Source: Anthoceros angustus (Eukaryota; Streptophyta; Anthocerotopsida; Anthocerotales; Anthocerotaceae). From it: 64,000 nucleotides of DNA. The notes under the pieces were generated by a model. It saw nothing but the letters and a program-made list of their open reading frames with translations. It was not told where the DNA came from and ran no database searches. Of this stretch, positions 22,171-33,793 are shown piece by piece. Where the stretch lies: positions 62,001 to 126,000 of the forward strand of contig MU008157.1 in the NCBI GenBank assembly GCA_010909165.1, written 5' to 3'. How positions within the stretch are numbered: position 1 is the first letter of the stretch; each line of letters begins with the position of its first letter. The position numbers and the translations under genes are program-made.

Positions 22171-25100
22171 TTACGACGCAGCAGCATCAATGCTCTTGTC
22201 TATGATCCGCAAACATGCGTTTATTGTGCCGCCGTCCACAAGCTGATGGTCCCACAGTTTGACGAGAAGCATCAACATACACCTGCAGATGGAAAGCACG
22301 TCAGACGAAAATAAAACGGTCTACAAACAAAGAGCTTTCTTTCAAAGGATTGTAACAACCAGCGCAGAGAAGGCTTTTTAGCAAAGTCGGCGACGTGGAA
22401 CTTGGCAAATGCTTCACATGCCCACGTGCAATGTCCGTCAGCAATGACCCTGCACCAGACAAGCGAAAATGCGTCACACTCCATCCCGAATGCTTGAGGA
22501 ACAGCTGCCTGCTATTGGATGAACGGGGCAGTACCTGTGCTTGCGGACGAAGCAGTTCCACATGTGCATTAGTTCCTTCTCATCAGGCTGGACGTCCACA
22601 AATTCATCTAGCAACTGCCACAACACACATTGCCTGTACGTGAGATAAAACACTATCTTGTGTGGAATTATCGTAAGACTGGCTACTTCATATTAGCATC
22701 ACTTCCATCATCGCAGTCCCCAACTAGCACATCCAAATGATCAATTACCCTCCGATCCTCGATTGCTGCAATCTCATCATCAACTTCCGCCTCACTGTCT
22801 TCGTCTCCAAATACCTCTTCAAGAGACATAGGCTACACAAGCCCACAACACTTTGAGACGACCACCAAGCCCACCGTTGAGAATGTAATACCTCAGTCAT
22901 CTTATATCAAGTGCAGTGCACAAAATGTTGAAAAAACAATCACAGCTTGACTATCCCCTTGAGAACGAACCTGTGCAGTATGCGAGTGGAAAAACTGCTG
23001 CCTTGACAAAGCGGCTCGGCTGGAGCAGTAGCCAACAGTCACAAAACATCAGATTCACTGCCAGCATGCAGAATCCTATCGCATCATCAGAGGGTACAGA
23101 TACTTACTTTCGGGCTTCAAATTTCTCTGCAGAGGATTTTCGTGACTCCTTGGTAGAGCCTCCTCGCCCCTCTATTCCCAGCATGACATGAACACGAAAA
23201 TTGGTGATGCATTCGAGTTCTCCATGGTTTCATCACTGGTTAGTAAAAACAGCCTTCACTTACCACTGTCAAGAGTCTCTGCTGCTCTTGATGAATCATG
23301 CTGAATCAACACTGAACTGTCCCTAGCCTCCTCCCAAGCTTGATGGAGTGGCTGAGGCTCGGCAGATGAAGCAACACTAGGGCTTGGCTCCTTGAAGTGG
23401 ATCTCTGATCTTTCACCATTAGCAGGCTGAACATTCATACTTGTAAATTGGTCCATGACACTGCCGAAAGGATCTTCGTCACCACGCAATGCTGCAGGCT
23501 CGTGCACAGACAGCTGTCGAATTCTATCATTAATGCACTCGTCCAGTGAATCTGACTTGCGATCAAGGGATTCTTCTCTCCTCTTCAAATCTCCTTTGGG
23601 TTTAAACCTTGAATAGCGCCTTGAACTGTGTTAAGACGAGAGCAGGTCCTCAAGATCATTCACAGTGGTCACACAGAACATTTGCACACATGAGTACTTG
23701 AAAGATTGCTCTAAGCATCGGGGAACAAAAATGATGAAATTTCTGGAATAGCATTTCAAAAACAGTGCACCCACACGTAAGTGAACGTCTTTGCTGGGGT
23801 GTCAAGATTCTGGCCAACTACTTTCCAATTCACACCCTACAATGCACAATTATTTCAGACATGATTTTCATAGAATTCCTGTCTGATCACATGAACAGAA
23901 TGCATATACTTCAGTGCCTTATCATAACTTCTAAAACAAAAGTGTGCAGCGGCAACAAGCACAGTTGAGTACCTCATTTCCCAGAACCCCATCCCGGATC
24001 GAGACAGTTACTACATGGTAATTCTCATAGGCCTGTAGCAAAGATGTAGTTAGGTGAGCACACTTGCCCATGTGGTATACATGTAAGATCCTTATTAATG
24101 CCTCTAAATAGAGACACCACTTACTAACCAGGTATTCAAAGTGGAAGAGATCGTGACAAGCATTCAAGTGACACCGTAACCCCTGGGCAAAGTTCAGACA
24201 GACCAGGTGTGTCATGATGTGTTTTGCTACTTCGAAAATCATTGCGGTCGACAGTCCATATATACGAGACAGAATTACTAACCTTGAAGCTGGAGCAAGA
24301 GACTAGGCATACAGGACAGGAGAATACATCCGTGTCTGCAAATATCCAACTCAGAGACTTCAGACTGCATGTGCAAAAACAGGTTAAAACCTAAAGTGAA
24401 AGACTTCTGTGACAATATCCATGCTGATTAACAATTGCACCATAAAACACAATTCACTCACCTACTATTGCAATGATTGGCAAAACAGTGCTGTGAGAGA
24501 GACACAACGAGGACAATGTTGAGAGTAAGGTTTACCTTGAGTTTGCTGTAAGATGTTCGACTTCCCATAGAGAAAATGGAATATGACACGTGCAGGTTGT
24601 CTGCATGCCAAGAAGTTACATGTACGAGAGATGTCATAGACCTCACAGTGGAAACTCTCAGCTATTCGTGCATAAGCCATACCTGGAAACAGATAGCAGA
24701 GCTGGACTGTGAACAAGAGCAGCAGAGGGTCCATTTGCGTGACCACCTGGAGTAAAGCACTGGCCAAGTTCTGACCCTGAAATGCAAAGTTGCAGCTGAA
24801 CCTGTACTTGATTTATGACAGAACCCACTTTAAGACTTTCGCAAAACAACATGTCTGGTGAGAAACTATGCACATCAACTGCAGCACTGACCCCATTTCT
24901 TCCGGTCACACCCCTTGCAGACAATTTAATTCCCCGCTGGCCAGCAGAGTCTCCATGCTGCTATGAGCAAACATGAATGAGTCCCTTGCAGATTCATTGT
25001 GGGACAATTTCTTCCCTGCCAAGATAACCCTCTCTACTGTCTAACAGTGAAAGCTACCCACTACGCAACGCTCTTTACAGCTGATGATGTGAAAGGGACG

Positions 25101-26327
25101 GACCTGTAGAATTGCATGCTGCAGATCCAGACAGTGAGTTGTCTCAAGAGGTTTTTCTTTGCTAGCGTTAGACCAACTGCTACAAAGAGGTCCCATTGCC
25201 AGCTTGGCCCACAGAACACGTCCACTGCAATTGACTGAGAACCAATTCGATTACAATCCAGGTACACATCTCTCTGAATACACGCATGTCAGCTTAAGAG
25301 TTGCCCAAAGAATATGACCAAGATACCTAAAGTGCGGAAGTGGCTGTCCCTCCCAGCTCGAGGAGCATCATGTTCAACTGGCCAGCAACAAGTTTTTAGT
25401 AGTGCTGCATGACAACTCACTTTGGGCAGGTGAACCATGTCATCGCAGACGACTGACAAACGCTTACGTAAAATGAGGAAAAGAACGACTGCACCATCTC
25501 TCTTGGCCCGTGATGTAACCTTGCGAATGTCTTCAAGCCTAAATACAGCAGTATCACGAAAGCCATGATTCTGAGCGGGCAACGTCTTTTGCAAAGGTGC
25601 TCTCAAAAGTAGCGGCTCGCCCAAAGCAAACCAATAGTCACCCTGCCCACAGGAACAGTGAGTTCAGCAAGAAAGCAAAGCAGATTGGGGAGACGTTATG
25701 CAGTGACTTGTCCCACAGTAGAGAAAATCATATTCAACCCACCATCGAACTAGATATCAACGGGACGGTTTCCATGACATATACAGAGACTCCCTCAACT
25801 TGCCCTGCTCCAAATTTCTGAAGCACCACTCTCGGAAGGCTACCGTTCGAGTCCAGACAGGCAGTGACAGAAACCGTCATCCTTATCCTGGCAAAAGGAG
25901 AGAGACAGATTCAGACATCCCACCTACCGTTACTGACAGCACCCCTAGTGGCATGCACTGGCTCAGAAAGCACATACCTCTTAAGCCGAGCAGCTTCAAT
26001 CTTGTAGCTCAGCGTCCGGGGTAGGAAAATTGGCTGGAAAACAATAGCAGCGTCAGTACACAGCATGTGCACTACTGCTGCTGATGAAGCTAACGCACGC
26101 CAACAGCATGGAGACGAATGCGAGTTAATCTTAGCAGGAGGGGCAATAAGCAACGCCCGAGCCCCACTGACCAGCTGGGCAAAGCGATGCTTCAGAATGT
26201 TGTAGAACTCGATGGGTTTGCAGAACTCCATAAGGCTCTCATCTGCCGCGTCGTCATCAAAGTCCCATCGCTCTTGCCACCCGCCCGGTTTGGGTGAGGA
26301 ACGCTCCATCTTGACAGCACTGGGCAT
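22171..26327 (-). CDS. EMF2: EMF2/VRN2-type Polycomb repressive complex 2 subunit (Su(z)12 homolog)
   Basis: Plant Su(z)12 homolog, a core PRC2 component needed for H3K27 trimethylation in the nucleus. Eighteen exons can be joined in phase: 26327-26172, 26033-25978, 25887-25743, 25642-25458, 25224-25104, 24957-24747, 24682-24536, 24335-24283, 24182-24129, 24032-23973, 23836-23775, 23625-23264, 23219-23108, 23019-22971, 22832-22749, 22614-22535, 22449-22360 and 22282-22171, giving 712 residues. Hallmarks: ESLMEFCKPIEFYNIL near the N-terminus, a C2H2 finger (Cys347, Cys350, His363, His368) continuing HDLFHFEYL, and a C-terminal VEFS box (about 575-712) with FFHSHTAQ, EDSEAEVDDEIAAIEDRR and LVKLWDHQLVDGGTIN. 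The ATG at 26327 gives the usual family N-terminus. Exons 4-6 are the least certain, and exon 13 uses an unusual acceptor inside ATGGAG. No paralog is seen in the window. Confidence 0.93.
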
Positions 26328-26779
26328 CTTGATCGCTGTCAATTTCAGCCAGCAGCCGTGTATAGATGCCAGTCTATTTCCATGTCCAAGCTCAGCGCAC
26401 TTGGTGACAACAACACTCCAGATGAAGCTGCGCAGGAGAGCAAGGAAGCGCGTCCTGGCAGGGTACGCTGCCGGAGCAACTACCACAAGTCCTGTGCATG
26501 GGCTCCCAGGTGCAAAGTCGCAAATTAATGAAAGATTCAATATGGCAAGTATTCAAGAAGCGGAAGGATATATCCTCTACGAGCGAGCCATACAAGATGC
26601 TTGGTGGGCTAGCGTGTATGCACAGGTGCCTCAACGGACCTGAGGTCGAGAGGCGCGTGAAGAGGGAATCTCCTCGTTCCTTTGACTGCTGGTTGTTTCA
26701 TATTTTGACGATGTATGCACAATTAGGGAAGGAGGGACTCCCACTGTTCCTCCTTTCATCAGCATTTACCAAATCGTGA
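26328..26779. other. Intergenic gap between ETF beta 3' end and EMF2-like 5' end
   Basis: About 450 bp that must hold the ETF beta 3' untranslated region and terminator and the EMF2-like promoter and 5' leader, since both genes run on the minus strand. Open frames here on either strand match no family I recognise. Confidence 0.5.
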
Positions 26780-27951
26780 TCACAACACGTTGGCCTCGTT
26801 CTTGAGCTTGTCCAAGAGCTCGTCAACAGATGACAACATCACGCCAGCTTTCCTCTTAGATGGTTCTACAACTTCTAAGATCTCCAAGTCAGATTCAACA
26901 CTAACTTGCAACTCTTCTGGAGTGAACTTTGTAATAGGCTTCTTCTTGGCCTTCATGATGTTGGGCAGTGTGGCATACCTCGGCTGGTTCAAGCGCAAAT
27001 CGGTTCTGAATTTCCACGAACAGACGTCAAGAGAAGAGCAGGACGGCCTCATCCCCCAATCAAGCCAAAATGAAGGGAACACAAGTTGGGAATTCCGAAG
27101 GTTGAGGTTTTGTGTCTTACGTGATTACAGCAGGAAGCCTCAACTTGAGTGTCTCCAACCCAACGTCCACTTCTCTCTCAACATTGACAACACCCGCATC
27201 CTTATCCAGAGCAACCTGTTCCAAATCACGGTGATCCCTATTTCTCGTCTTCCTCCCACATGCATGACAACAACCGGCAGCATAAAGGGCTGTTGAAAGG
27301 ACTCTTACCTTGGAGGCTGCAATCGCTTGTGGCCATCGCAATAGCCCGGCAGCCATTTGCCCCGTCTGATGAAAATCACCGTCTATTGCCTGCACAATGG
27401 CGAATCCACTGATGCCGACTGTGTTAGCGACAGCAGCAGGGGGAGCTCACCAGCACTTCGCAGGAAAGAAGCAGAGGTGCTTCAACACAAACACGATTGC
27501 ACACGACCTGTTTTCCCAAAAGCAGAAGCTGTGGTTGTTCCTTTGCAACCACTGCCTTGAGAAGCCGAGCCACGGCCAAAGGAAACAGAGTTGCTTCAGT
27601 GGACACATGAATTGCCCGATCAGCACCCATAGCCAAGCCAGTGCGTAGTGTCTCGGCGCATTGTGCCCCTCCCATGCTCACCACCACCACTTCCGTTGCT
27701 TTGCCAGCTTCTCTCATCCGTAGCGCTTCCTCTACAGCAATTTCACAGAAGGGATTCATCGACATCTTCACATTCGTAGTCTCCACGCCTGTCTGTGGAA
27801 CAACTTCCAACAGTTACGTGCTGGCACCACAGCACGAGCAAGCACAAGAACAGGAGGAGCCCAACTACATACATCCCCTCACCTTATCAGCCTTGATCCG
27901 GATCTTGACAGCATAATCGATCACACGCTTCACTGCCACCAGTACCTTCAT
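26780..27951 (-). CDS. ETFB: Electron transfer flavoprotein subunit beta (ETFB)
   Basis: Mitochondrial flavoprotein subunit that passes electrons from acyl-CoA and branched-chain amino-acid catabolism dehydrogenases to ETF:ubiquinone oxidoreductase. Five exons join in phase: 27951-27883, 27792-27508, 27389-27309, 27215-27121 and 27005-26780, giving 251 residues, about the usual ETF beta length. The first exon reads [17 protein letters not shown], exon 2 has [18 protein letters not shown] and [15 protein letters not shown], exon 5 has [20 protein letters not shown] and the tail ends in the typical KLKNEANVL. All introns are GT-AG, 90-118 bp. The AMP-contact loop usually written DDCNQTGQ reads GDFHQTGQ here (His125 in place of Asn). 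There is no long N-terminal extension, as in other plant ETFB proteins. The gene lies in tandem with the EMF2-like gene and divergent from PIS. Confidence 0.97.
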
Positions 27952-28584
27952 GCTGTCCTTCTTTGCATGCACGCCTATATCTCAACCATTCATGCCCCTG
28001 TAGCTCAAGCAGCTCAGCAACAAATTTATAGAGATGCATGCGCGAACAGCCATATGCCCGAGAGCTTCCTCAGTCCCTGAACTATCGACACAGTGTCTAC
28101 CCTGCATGTAAAGCCTCCTCAAATTATATGTTTCACGGACAACATGGGGCAACTTACCGAGCTCGGAAGCAAGAGATTTGGGTTTCCAAACTTTGCTGAC
28201 GTAGCCACGAGGGTGTGAAGTAGAAGGTGCTCACCGTGTGTTGAAACGAGGGTGCGACAACGGGATGTGCTGGAAACGCCCTGACGCGAGGCAGAGAGAG
28301 AGAGAGAGAGCCTCATCAACCTCCAACGACCTCATTGATCTTTCCCCTTGGTGCTGCGAGTCCAGACCCTAACTGCGGATGCGCAGGGGATTTCGGGAGA
28401 GCATCGGGTGAGGTGGCACGTGTTTCTTTGTTCTTCTGCACTATCTGCAGCACTATCTTTTAACCTAGATATGTATGTTGCTCTTCGCATTGGAGGAACT
28501 GACCTTCACGATCGATCCTGGAGCAGGAACTGGAAGGACAGGTGGGTAGGTGGGTGGGTGTGTTGAAGGATTCTTTCACAGCTG
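27952..28584. promoter_or_regulatory. Divergent intergenic region between ETF beta and PI synthase
   Basis: About 630 bp shared by two divergently transcribed housekeeping genes. It contains a (AG)n microsatellite at 28292-28310, a motif type common near plant transcription starts. A TTCTTTCACAG acceptor-like site lies a few bases before the PIS start codon, with GTGGGTAGG-type donors at about 28541, so a small 5' UTR intron for PIS is possible. I found no clear TATA box. Confidence 0.45.
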
Positions 28585-29283
28585 ATGATGGCGGAGTCTA
28601 AGGGAGAGGTGCGTGCTACATCGAACTGGCCAATCTACCTTTATGTTCCGAATCTGATCGGATATGCAAGGGTGCTGGCAAATATTGTGGCATTTGCAGT
28701 CACTTTCAGTAACAAGCAACTCTTCGCTGTGCTGTATCTGATAAGCTTCATCTGCGATGAGCTAGATGGGAGGTTTGCTCGCATGTTGAACCAGACCTCC
28801 ACATTTGGAGCCGTGTTGGATATGGTGACGGACAGGGTCAGCACAGCTGCACTTCTGGTGGTGCTCTCCCAGCTTTACCGGCCATTCTTCTTGTTGTTTC
28901 TAGGTCTGCTGGCCCTTGATATTGCCAGCCATTGGCTCCAGATGTACAGCACATTTTTGTCAAGCAAAGTAAGCCATAAAGACGTTGCGGACAGCAACAG
29001 CATGCTTCTGAGAGCTTACTATCAATACCGTCTGTTTATGGGCTACTGTTGTGTCAGTGCAGAAGTCCTTTACATTGCTCTTTATCTCCTCTCAAGTCCA
29101 GATTCTGGGGACATTTACAAGGCAGTTGCGGATGGAGTGGCTAGCAAATCACCCCTGGCGTTGATAGGCCTTTTAGCTCTTCCTGGATGTCTCATCAAGC
29201 AGTTCGTAAATGTTGTGCAGATGAAGAATGCTGCTGATATATGTGTGCTTTATGACTTACAAAGGAGGGGGAAGGCTCGGTAA
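28585..29283 (+). CDS. PIS: CDP-diacylglycerol--inositol 3-phosphatidyltransferase (PI synthase)
   Basis: Condenses CDP-diacylglycerol with myo-inositol to phosphatidylinositol in ER/Golgi membranes. A single uninterrupted frame of 232 residues, close to the family length of about 225-230. The CDP-alcohol phosphotransferase signature is complete: Asp58, Asp61-Gly62, Ala65-Arg66, Gly75, Asp79 and Asp83 (DGRFAR then TFGAVLDMVTDR). It is preceded by VPNLIGYARV, typical of PI synthases, and followed by several hydrophobic segments (about 90-125, 150-170, 190-215). Two ATGs open the frame (28585 and 28588); either may be used. It ends 200 bp before the convergent GGCT-like gene. Confidence 0.96.
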   Translation: MMAESKGEVRATSNWPIYLYVPNLIGYARVLANIVAFAVTFSNKQLFAVLYLISFICDELDGRFARMLNQTSTFGAVLDMVTDRVSTAALLVVLSQLYRPFFLLFLGLLALDIASHWLQMYSTFLSSKVSHKDVADSNSMLLRAYYQYRLFMGYCCVSAEVLYIALYLLSSPDSGDIYKAVADGVASKSPLALIGLLALPGCLIKQFVNVVQMKNAADICVLYDLQRRGKAR

Positions 29284-29482
29284 TGTAAGGCAGGACGCAA
29301 CTGGAGATCCTGCATGTGATTGAATGAGGATGTTGTATTGCAAGATGCACTGCCTGATCTTCTCAGGTGACAAGTGGCTTTGTCCAATGTAACAATACTC
29401 CAACTCTGTAGGCTAATCATGTTCGCAGAGGTGTGCTAAGAAGTAACTGCTTCCATATTCCTGCTCTGCTGATTCCATGCTT

Positions 29483-30871
29483 TTAGCCTCCATATCGAAC
29501 TCGAAGTGAAGGTGGAGGCTCTTCTTCCATTATAGTAGGGTCGGCAGTTAGATGCTGTCGTATTGTTGTTTTTCTGTCCGCCAGATAGGTGTGGTCTAGG
29601 AAATTGTTGTAAGCTTCTGCTCCCAGATTTTTGGCTGCCAAAACACTGATGAAAAGACCAGCAATTAGAACTGAAACTTGGAATTCTATTGAAAGTTGGT
29701 GCTCAAGCAGAGGTCATTATGTACCAGTGTCGGAGATACGTGCGGCAAGGCAAGATATCATCTTGCCATATCTTACGAATGCCGTACTTGCCATATCTTT
29801 TGTCGTACTCCTGGGCGTCCCCTGCAATAGCAACTACTCTCAGTCATGGGATCAGACAGCGTTAGCCAACCACTTGCTGGGTCAGAAACAAGCAGTCTCC
29901 TTCATACCTCGACACCTTATCTGGAAAAATTCCTCGTCAGTGTACTTACTGCACACAACCTGCTCAGCACAGCACAGCACAGGAAAAATTGAACATAGAC
30001 TTCACGGAAGACTAGATGCACCCACAGCAACAGAAGCAAGGTGCAGAATGATGTGCAAACAAGCAGAGTTACCGCAAACTCCTTTGACGGCCCTCCTTCT
30101 GCATATTGGGGATTAACCTGCGGAGAAGCAAATATCACTTCCACCTGAGAACAACAACAAGGGCAAACAGCCATGAATTGGCCCAAGCCTGGGCAAGGCT
30201 AGCGCACCACTAGGAAGCGGAATTCATACTCTCGTTCGATGAAAGCCGGCACCTGCTCCAAAACCCAAGCAAATATTGAGCATCTTCAGACAGGAAAGCT
30301 TTATGCTCTGTCGTCGTCAACCTAATCCTCTTCTCACCTCAGCTAAGGAGATTTCGAACACAGTCACCAGGACAACGTTCTCTGCAGAAGGCTCAACACT
30401 GAGACTGGAAATCTCCTGCACACTCCAAAGTCCGGGTGAGAATCCAGGTGTTCTCTCTTTGGATGGCTAGTTCTTCTGAGGTACCTGACAAGAAGGACAG
30501 AAAGCACAGTCACTGAAGTGGTGACAGCACCAACCTTCGTCTCAAGATTTGCAATGCCCCGTTCGAAGAATATTGGTGCAGTGTGAGCAAAAATCCTCCT
30601 GAAGCCTGGAAGCATAGCCACCCTGAAATTGCGCAAGTTTGGAAACGTGTACCTGGCACTCCGTTCTGTTCAGATACCAACAAACTTACGATTAGCAGCT
30701 GACCTGAGCTGCACGAGTAGAAACATGACAGATCCCCAAAGAGCAGAGGTACGTGCCGGAAAGCAGCGACCCGAAACCGCAGATGGAAACGAGGTCTTGC
30801 TGGTTGGCAATGCTCTTGAAATCTTCAGAGTGATTCAGCTCTCGCACTGCTGGGGCGCTAGCCTCTCCCAT
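29483..30871 (-). CDS. Conserved plant protein with GGCT/ChaC-like motifs
   Basis: Eight exons join in phase: 30871-30757, 30665-30535, 30415-30338, 30252-30208, 30144-30118 (a 27-nt microexon), 29959-29908, 29821-29725 and 29645-29483, giving 235 residues from the ATG at 30871. An upstream in-frame extension to 31012 is open and basic/Ser-rich and could add an organelle targeting peptide. Recognisable blocks are VSICGFGSLLS, LPGFRRIFAHTAPIFFERG, EISSLSVEP, PAFIEREYEFRFL, KYTDEEFF, GIRKIWQDDILPCR, YLRHCVLAAK and DHTYLADRKTTIR. The FGFGSLLS plus GFRRIF pair resembles the gamma-glutamylcyclotransferase fold (YGS loop and GYRR), so glutathione-type turnover is possible, but that function is an inference. 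I recall the sequence blocks as a widespread plant protein of unknown role. Intron 1 appears to use a GC donor. Confidence 0.82.
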
Positions 30872-31197
30872 GATCGATAGAGGAGAGTGAGCGTGAACTT
30901 TCCGGGGCAATGATGTTCTGTATATATTCATTCGCATGGCGACACTGCGGAGTGGTACAGTGCCTCGCATCGGCGCACATTTGCCGACCGAGAGCATCAT
31001 CTCTGCACACACTAAACGCGTGAGGAAACCTCAGCTTCCGTACTCATCGAACGGGGGAGTCCCACATAGGATTAAAGGAGGTCCGGAGCTGTGTTTGGTG
31101 GGTGGGCCTATGTAGGCATTGCTGCTTCTGCGACGGGTTGTTGCATACGACTTGTTCCATACGCCGTTGGCACGTGGTGTAGTGAAGTGAAGCGAAG
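30872..31197. promoter_or_regulatory. Short divergent promoter region, GGCT-like gene and ILR1-like gene
   Basis: Only 326 bp separate the start codons of two divergently oriented genes. The minus-strand frame stays open to 31012. No TATA-like box or repeat stands out. Confidence 0.4.
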
Positions 31198-32775
31198 ATG
31201 CCTTGGCCAGTATGTAACGGGGGAATTGAGGAGTGGGAGCAAGAGTTGCTGCATGCAGCCACAAAGGACCTGGAGTTCGTGGATTGGTTGAAGAAAGTGA
31301 GAAGGGAAATACATCGGCATCCTGAACTGAAGTACGAGGAGTTCAAAACCAGCGCTTTGATAAGATCGGAGTTGGACAAGCTTGGCGTGAAGTACCAATG
31401 GCCAGTTGCCGTGACTGGGGTTGTTGCCACCATAGGTTCTGGAGATGCCCCTTTTGTTGCGTTGAGAGCTGACATGGATGCCCTTCCCCTTCAAGTAAGT
31501 CCGGACCTGCTCTCTGTGCTGGGGAAAAGATGAATGCAGCTAAGTAGCTGAGGGCTGAGAAAGCACATGTTGGGATATGCAGGAACTGGGGGATTGGGAG
31601 CATAAGAGCCAGGTTGATGGGTTGATGCATGCCTGTGGTCATGACGCTCATGTGGCTATGCTACTTGGAGCTGCCAAATTCCTGCAAGAACGTCGAAACT
31701 TTTTTGAGGTGCTTCAGTCTCTGTTTGACAAAGCTCTGAGTGGTTTGCCATGTGATGTATACTAAGGAATGCACTGACGCTTCTGCTGTCTTACAGGGCA
31801 CTGTGCTTCTGGTATTTCAGCCAGCCGAGGAAGGCGGGGCTGGAGCTAAGCGTATTATGGAATCTGGTGTGCTAGACAAAGTACAAGGCATCTTTGGGAT
31901 CCATGTCAGCAACGACCAGCCCACTGGGTCGATTGCCATCAAGCCAGGGCCATTGTTAGCAGCATGTGGTATCTTTGAGGTTGAAGTTGAAGGGAAAGGT
32001 GGGCATGCTGCTTTTCCTCAGGAGACCAAGGATCCCATTCTTGCGACGTCTCTCGCCATCCTAAGTCTGCAAAATGTTATTTCCCGAGAAACGAACCCTC
32101 TTGACAGCGAGGTACACTGTGGCTCTTTTCAGCACCTTTGGTATTGGTGGCCAACAGTACGATAACCCCCTCTCACGAAGTTGGCTGTCACCACAGGTGC
32201 TCTCTGTAACCAGTGTCCAAGCTGGTGCTGCTTTCAATGTGATACCTAATTCCGCTATTGTTAAGGGATGCTGGCGAAGCTTCTCCAGTGAAGGATACTC
32301 GAGAATCAAACGGAGAATCGAGGAGGTACTTGCCACTTGCGTTGCAACATGAACCTCAACCTCTCTGCGGACTACTGCCTTACTGTAATAATTCGCTTTC
32401 TTGCAGGTCTTTATAGGCCAAGCTGCTGTCTCTGGATGTAGAGCAAAAGTGAATTTTCACGAAGACACGTATGATCCGACACCGGCCGTTATCAACGATA
32501 TGGATTCGTACAGTCATGTCGTTAACGTGGGTTCGAAGCTGTTGGGTGCAAGCAATGTGATTACATGCAAGGAAGTGATGGCATCTGAGGACTTCTCGTA
32601 CTATTTGCAGAGGATACCAGGGGCTTTTACTCTGCTTGGCATTAGGAATGAAAATCTCGGGTCCACCTTCGTCCCCCACTCACCCTGTTTTCGAATAGAT
32701 GAGGGTGCCCTGCCCATAGGTGCTGCGTTGCATGTAGCTCTTGCTATAGCTTTTCTTCACAAAAAAAAATCTTAA
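31198..32775 (+). CDS. ILR1-like: IAA-amino acid hydrolase, ILR1-like (M20D amidohydrolase)
   Basis: Metallo-amidohydrolase that releases free indole-3-acetic acid or a related acyl group from amino-acid conjugates. Exons 31198-31494, 31583-31708, 31797-32111, 32197-32325 and 32407-32775 join in phase to 411 residues. Metal-binding residues are present: Cys117 and His119 in [12 protein letters not shown], Glu152-Glu153 in QPAEEGGAG, His177 in GIHVS and His380 in VPHSP, with HRHPEL and LRADMDALP upstream and GGHAAFP in the dimerisation domain. The family is usually secretory, with an N-terminal signal peptide and a C-terminal KDEL-type signal. Here the protein starts [15 protein letters not shown] and ends HKKKS, with neither. 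It may be cytosolic, or a first exon may be missing. All introns are GT-AG, 81-88 bp. Confidence 0.94.
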
Positions 32776-33793
32776 ACATGTACTTTTACTTCTTGTTCTT
32801 CTTCGTTCTTCCAATCCTATAGGAACGGTGTCAAGGGATAATCACCATCCACCTAGGTTTCTCATGTGGATCTATGGTGACTACATGTATTGGTCATTTC
32901 CATGCTGCATTTACAGCCTTCACTATCTTTGTCGTGTGGACCTCCACATGTGACTCTATCTGTAAATGCATACATCTATGCAGTACTAATCGGTGTTGGG
33001 ACTCTGGGTTTCTCCCGCGTCCTTGATCATGTCCGGCTACATTGCGTGTGGGTGGCATTGCAAAAGACTTCTTCACCTAGTCTACTGTGTCACCTTCGGA
33101 ATCTAGTGAAACATACAGCCAGCTTACACACTCTGTTTTGTTTTAGACTTAATCCTCCATCACTTGACTGGGCAGGCATCTGCCTTGAAACACTCGATTT
33201 GAGAGACCTTTTCCTTGTGGAATGTCCGTAGCGGTACAGCGTTTACTAGCGGGCATTGCAGTCTGCATCGTGAAGAAGTCCGGTCCAGTCCGGTCCAGTC
33301 CGGTCCGTTGATTCTTCCTGCCAAGTGCGGGTTTTCTGTCAAGATTTCGACCGGTTTTTCAATAGGAAACGTGGGCTTCTCTTATTGGCCATCACCTAAG
33401 ATAGCATAAGCCAATTGCGAGAAGAGCCGAGAAGCTGAATCCGGTCCACGCCAATTGGGCAACACAGAGCGTGCACGGACAGAAGGAGACACCAGACCGT
33501 GCAGTTATATTCGTCACATATCCTCTGGCCAGGACTGGCAAAAACCAAGCATATCCAGGATGCCTATGCCGTTTTCGAATATCTACTCAGATGAACTGCG
33601 GATGCCATTCAGAGCCTTTCCATCTTCCCCAACCTCATTTTGGGGGGTTTGTTCTGAGGACTTCGGATTCGCACTATCGGAGGGCGAGCAGTAGCGAGAA
33701 CTCAAGCTGCTGCAGCTCGGGATCATTGCCGTATTTTTTGAGCGATCCGGGGAGTTTTGGTTTGGAAGTGTGTGTTGCGGCTGAGGAGTGACG
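32776..33793. other. Intergenic region with a 10-bp triple repeat
   Basis: About 1 kb between ILR1-like and SQD2-like genes on the same strand. The only repeat seen is three perfect tandem copies of AGTCCGGTCC at 33277-33306. The remainder should include the ILR1-like 3' UTR and the SQD2-like promoter and leader. No additional gene is evident. Confidence 0.5.

Noticed and set aside
25911-26540. 209-residue minus-strand open frame as a stand-alone gene
   Set aside because: It spans EMF2-like exons 1 and 2, the intron between them and upstream sequence; only the spliced exons match the family.
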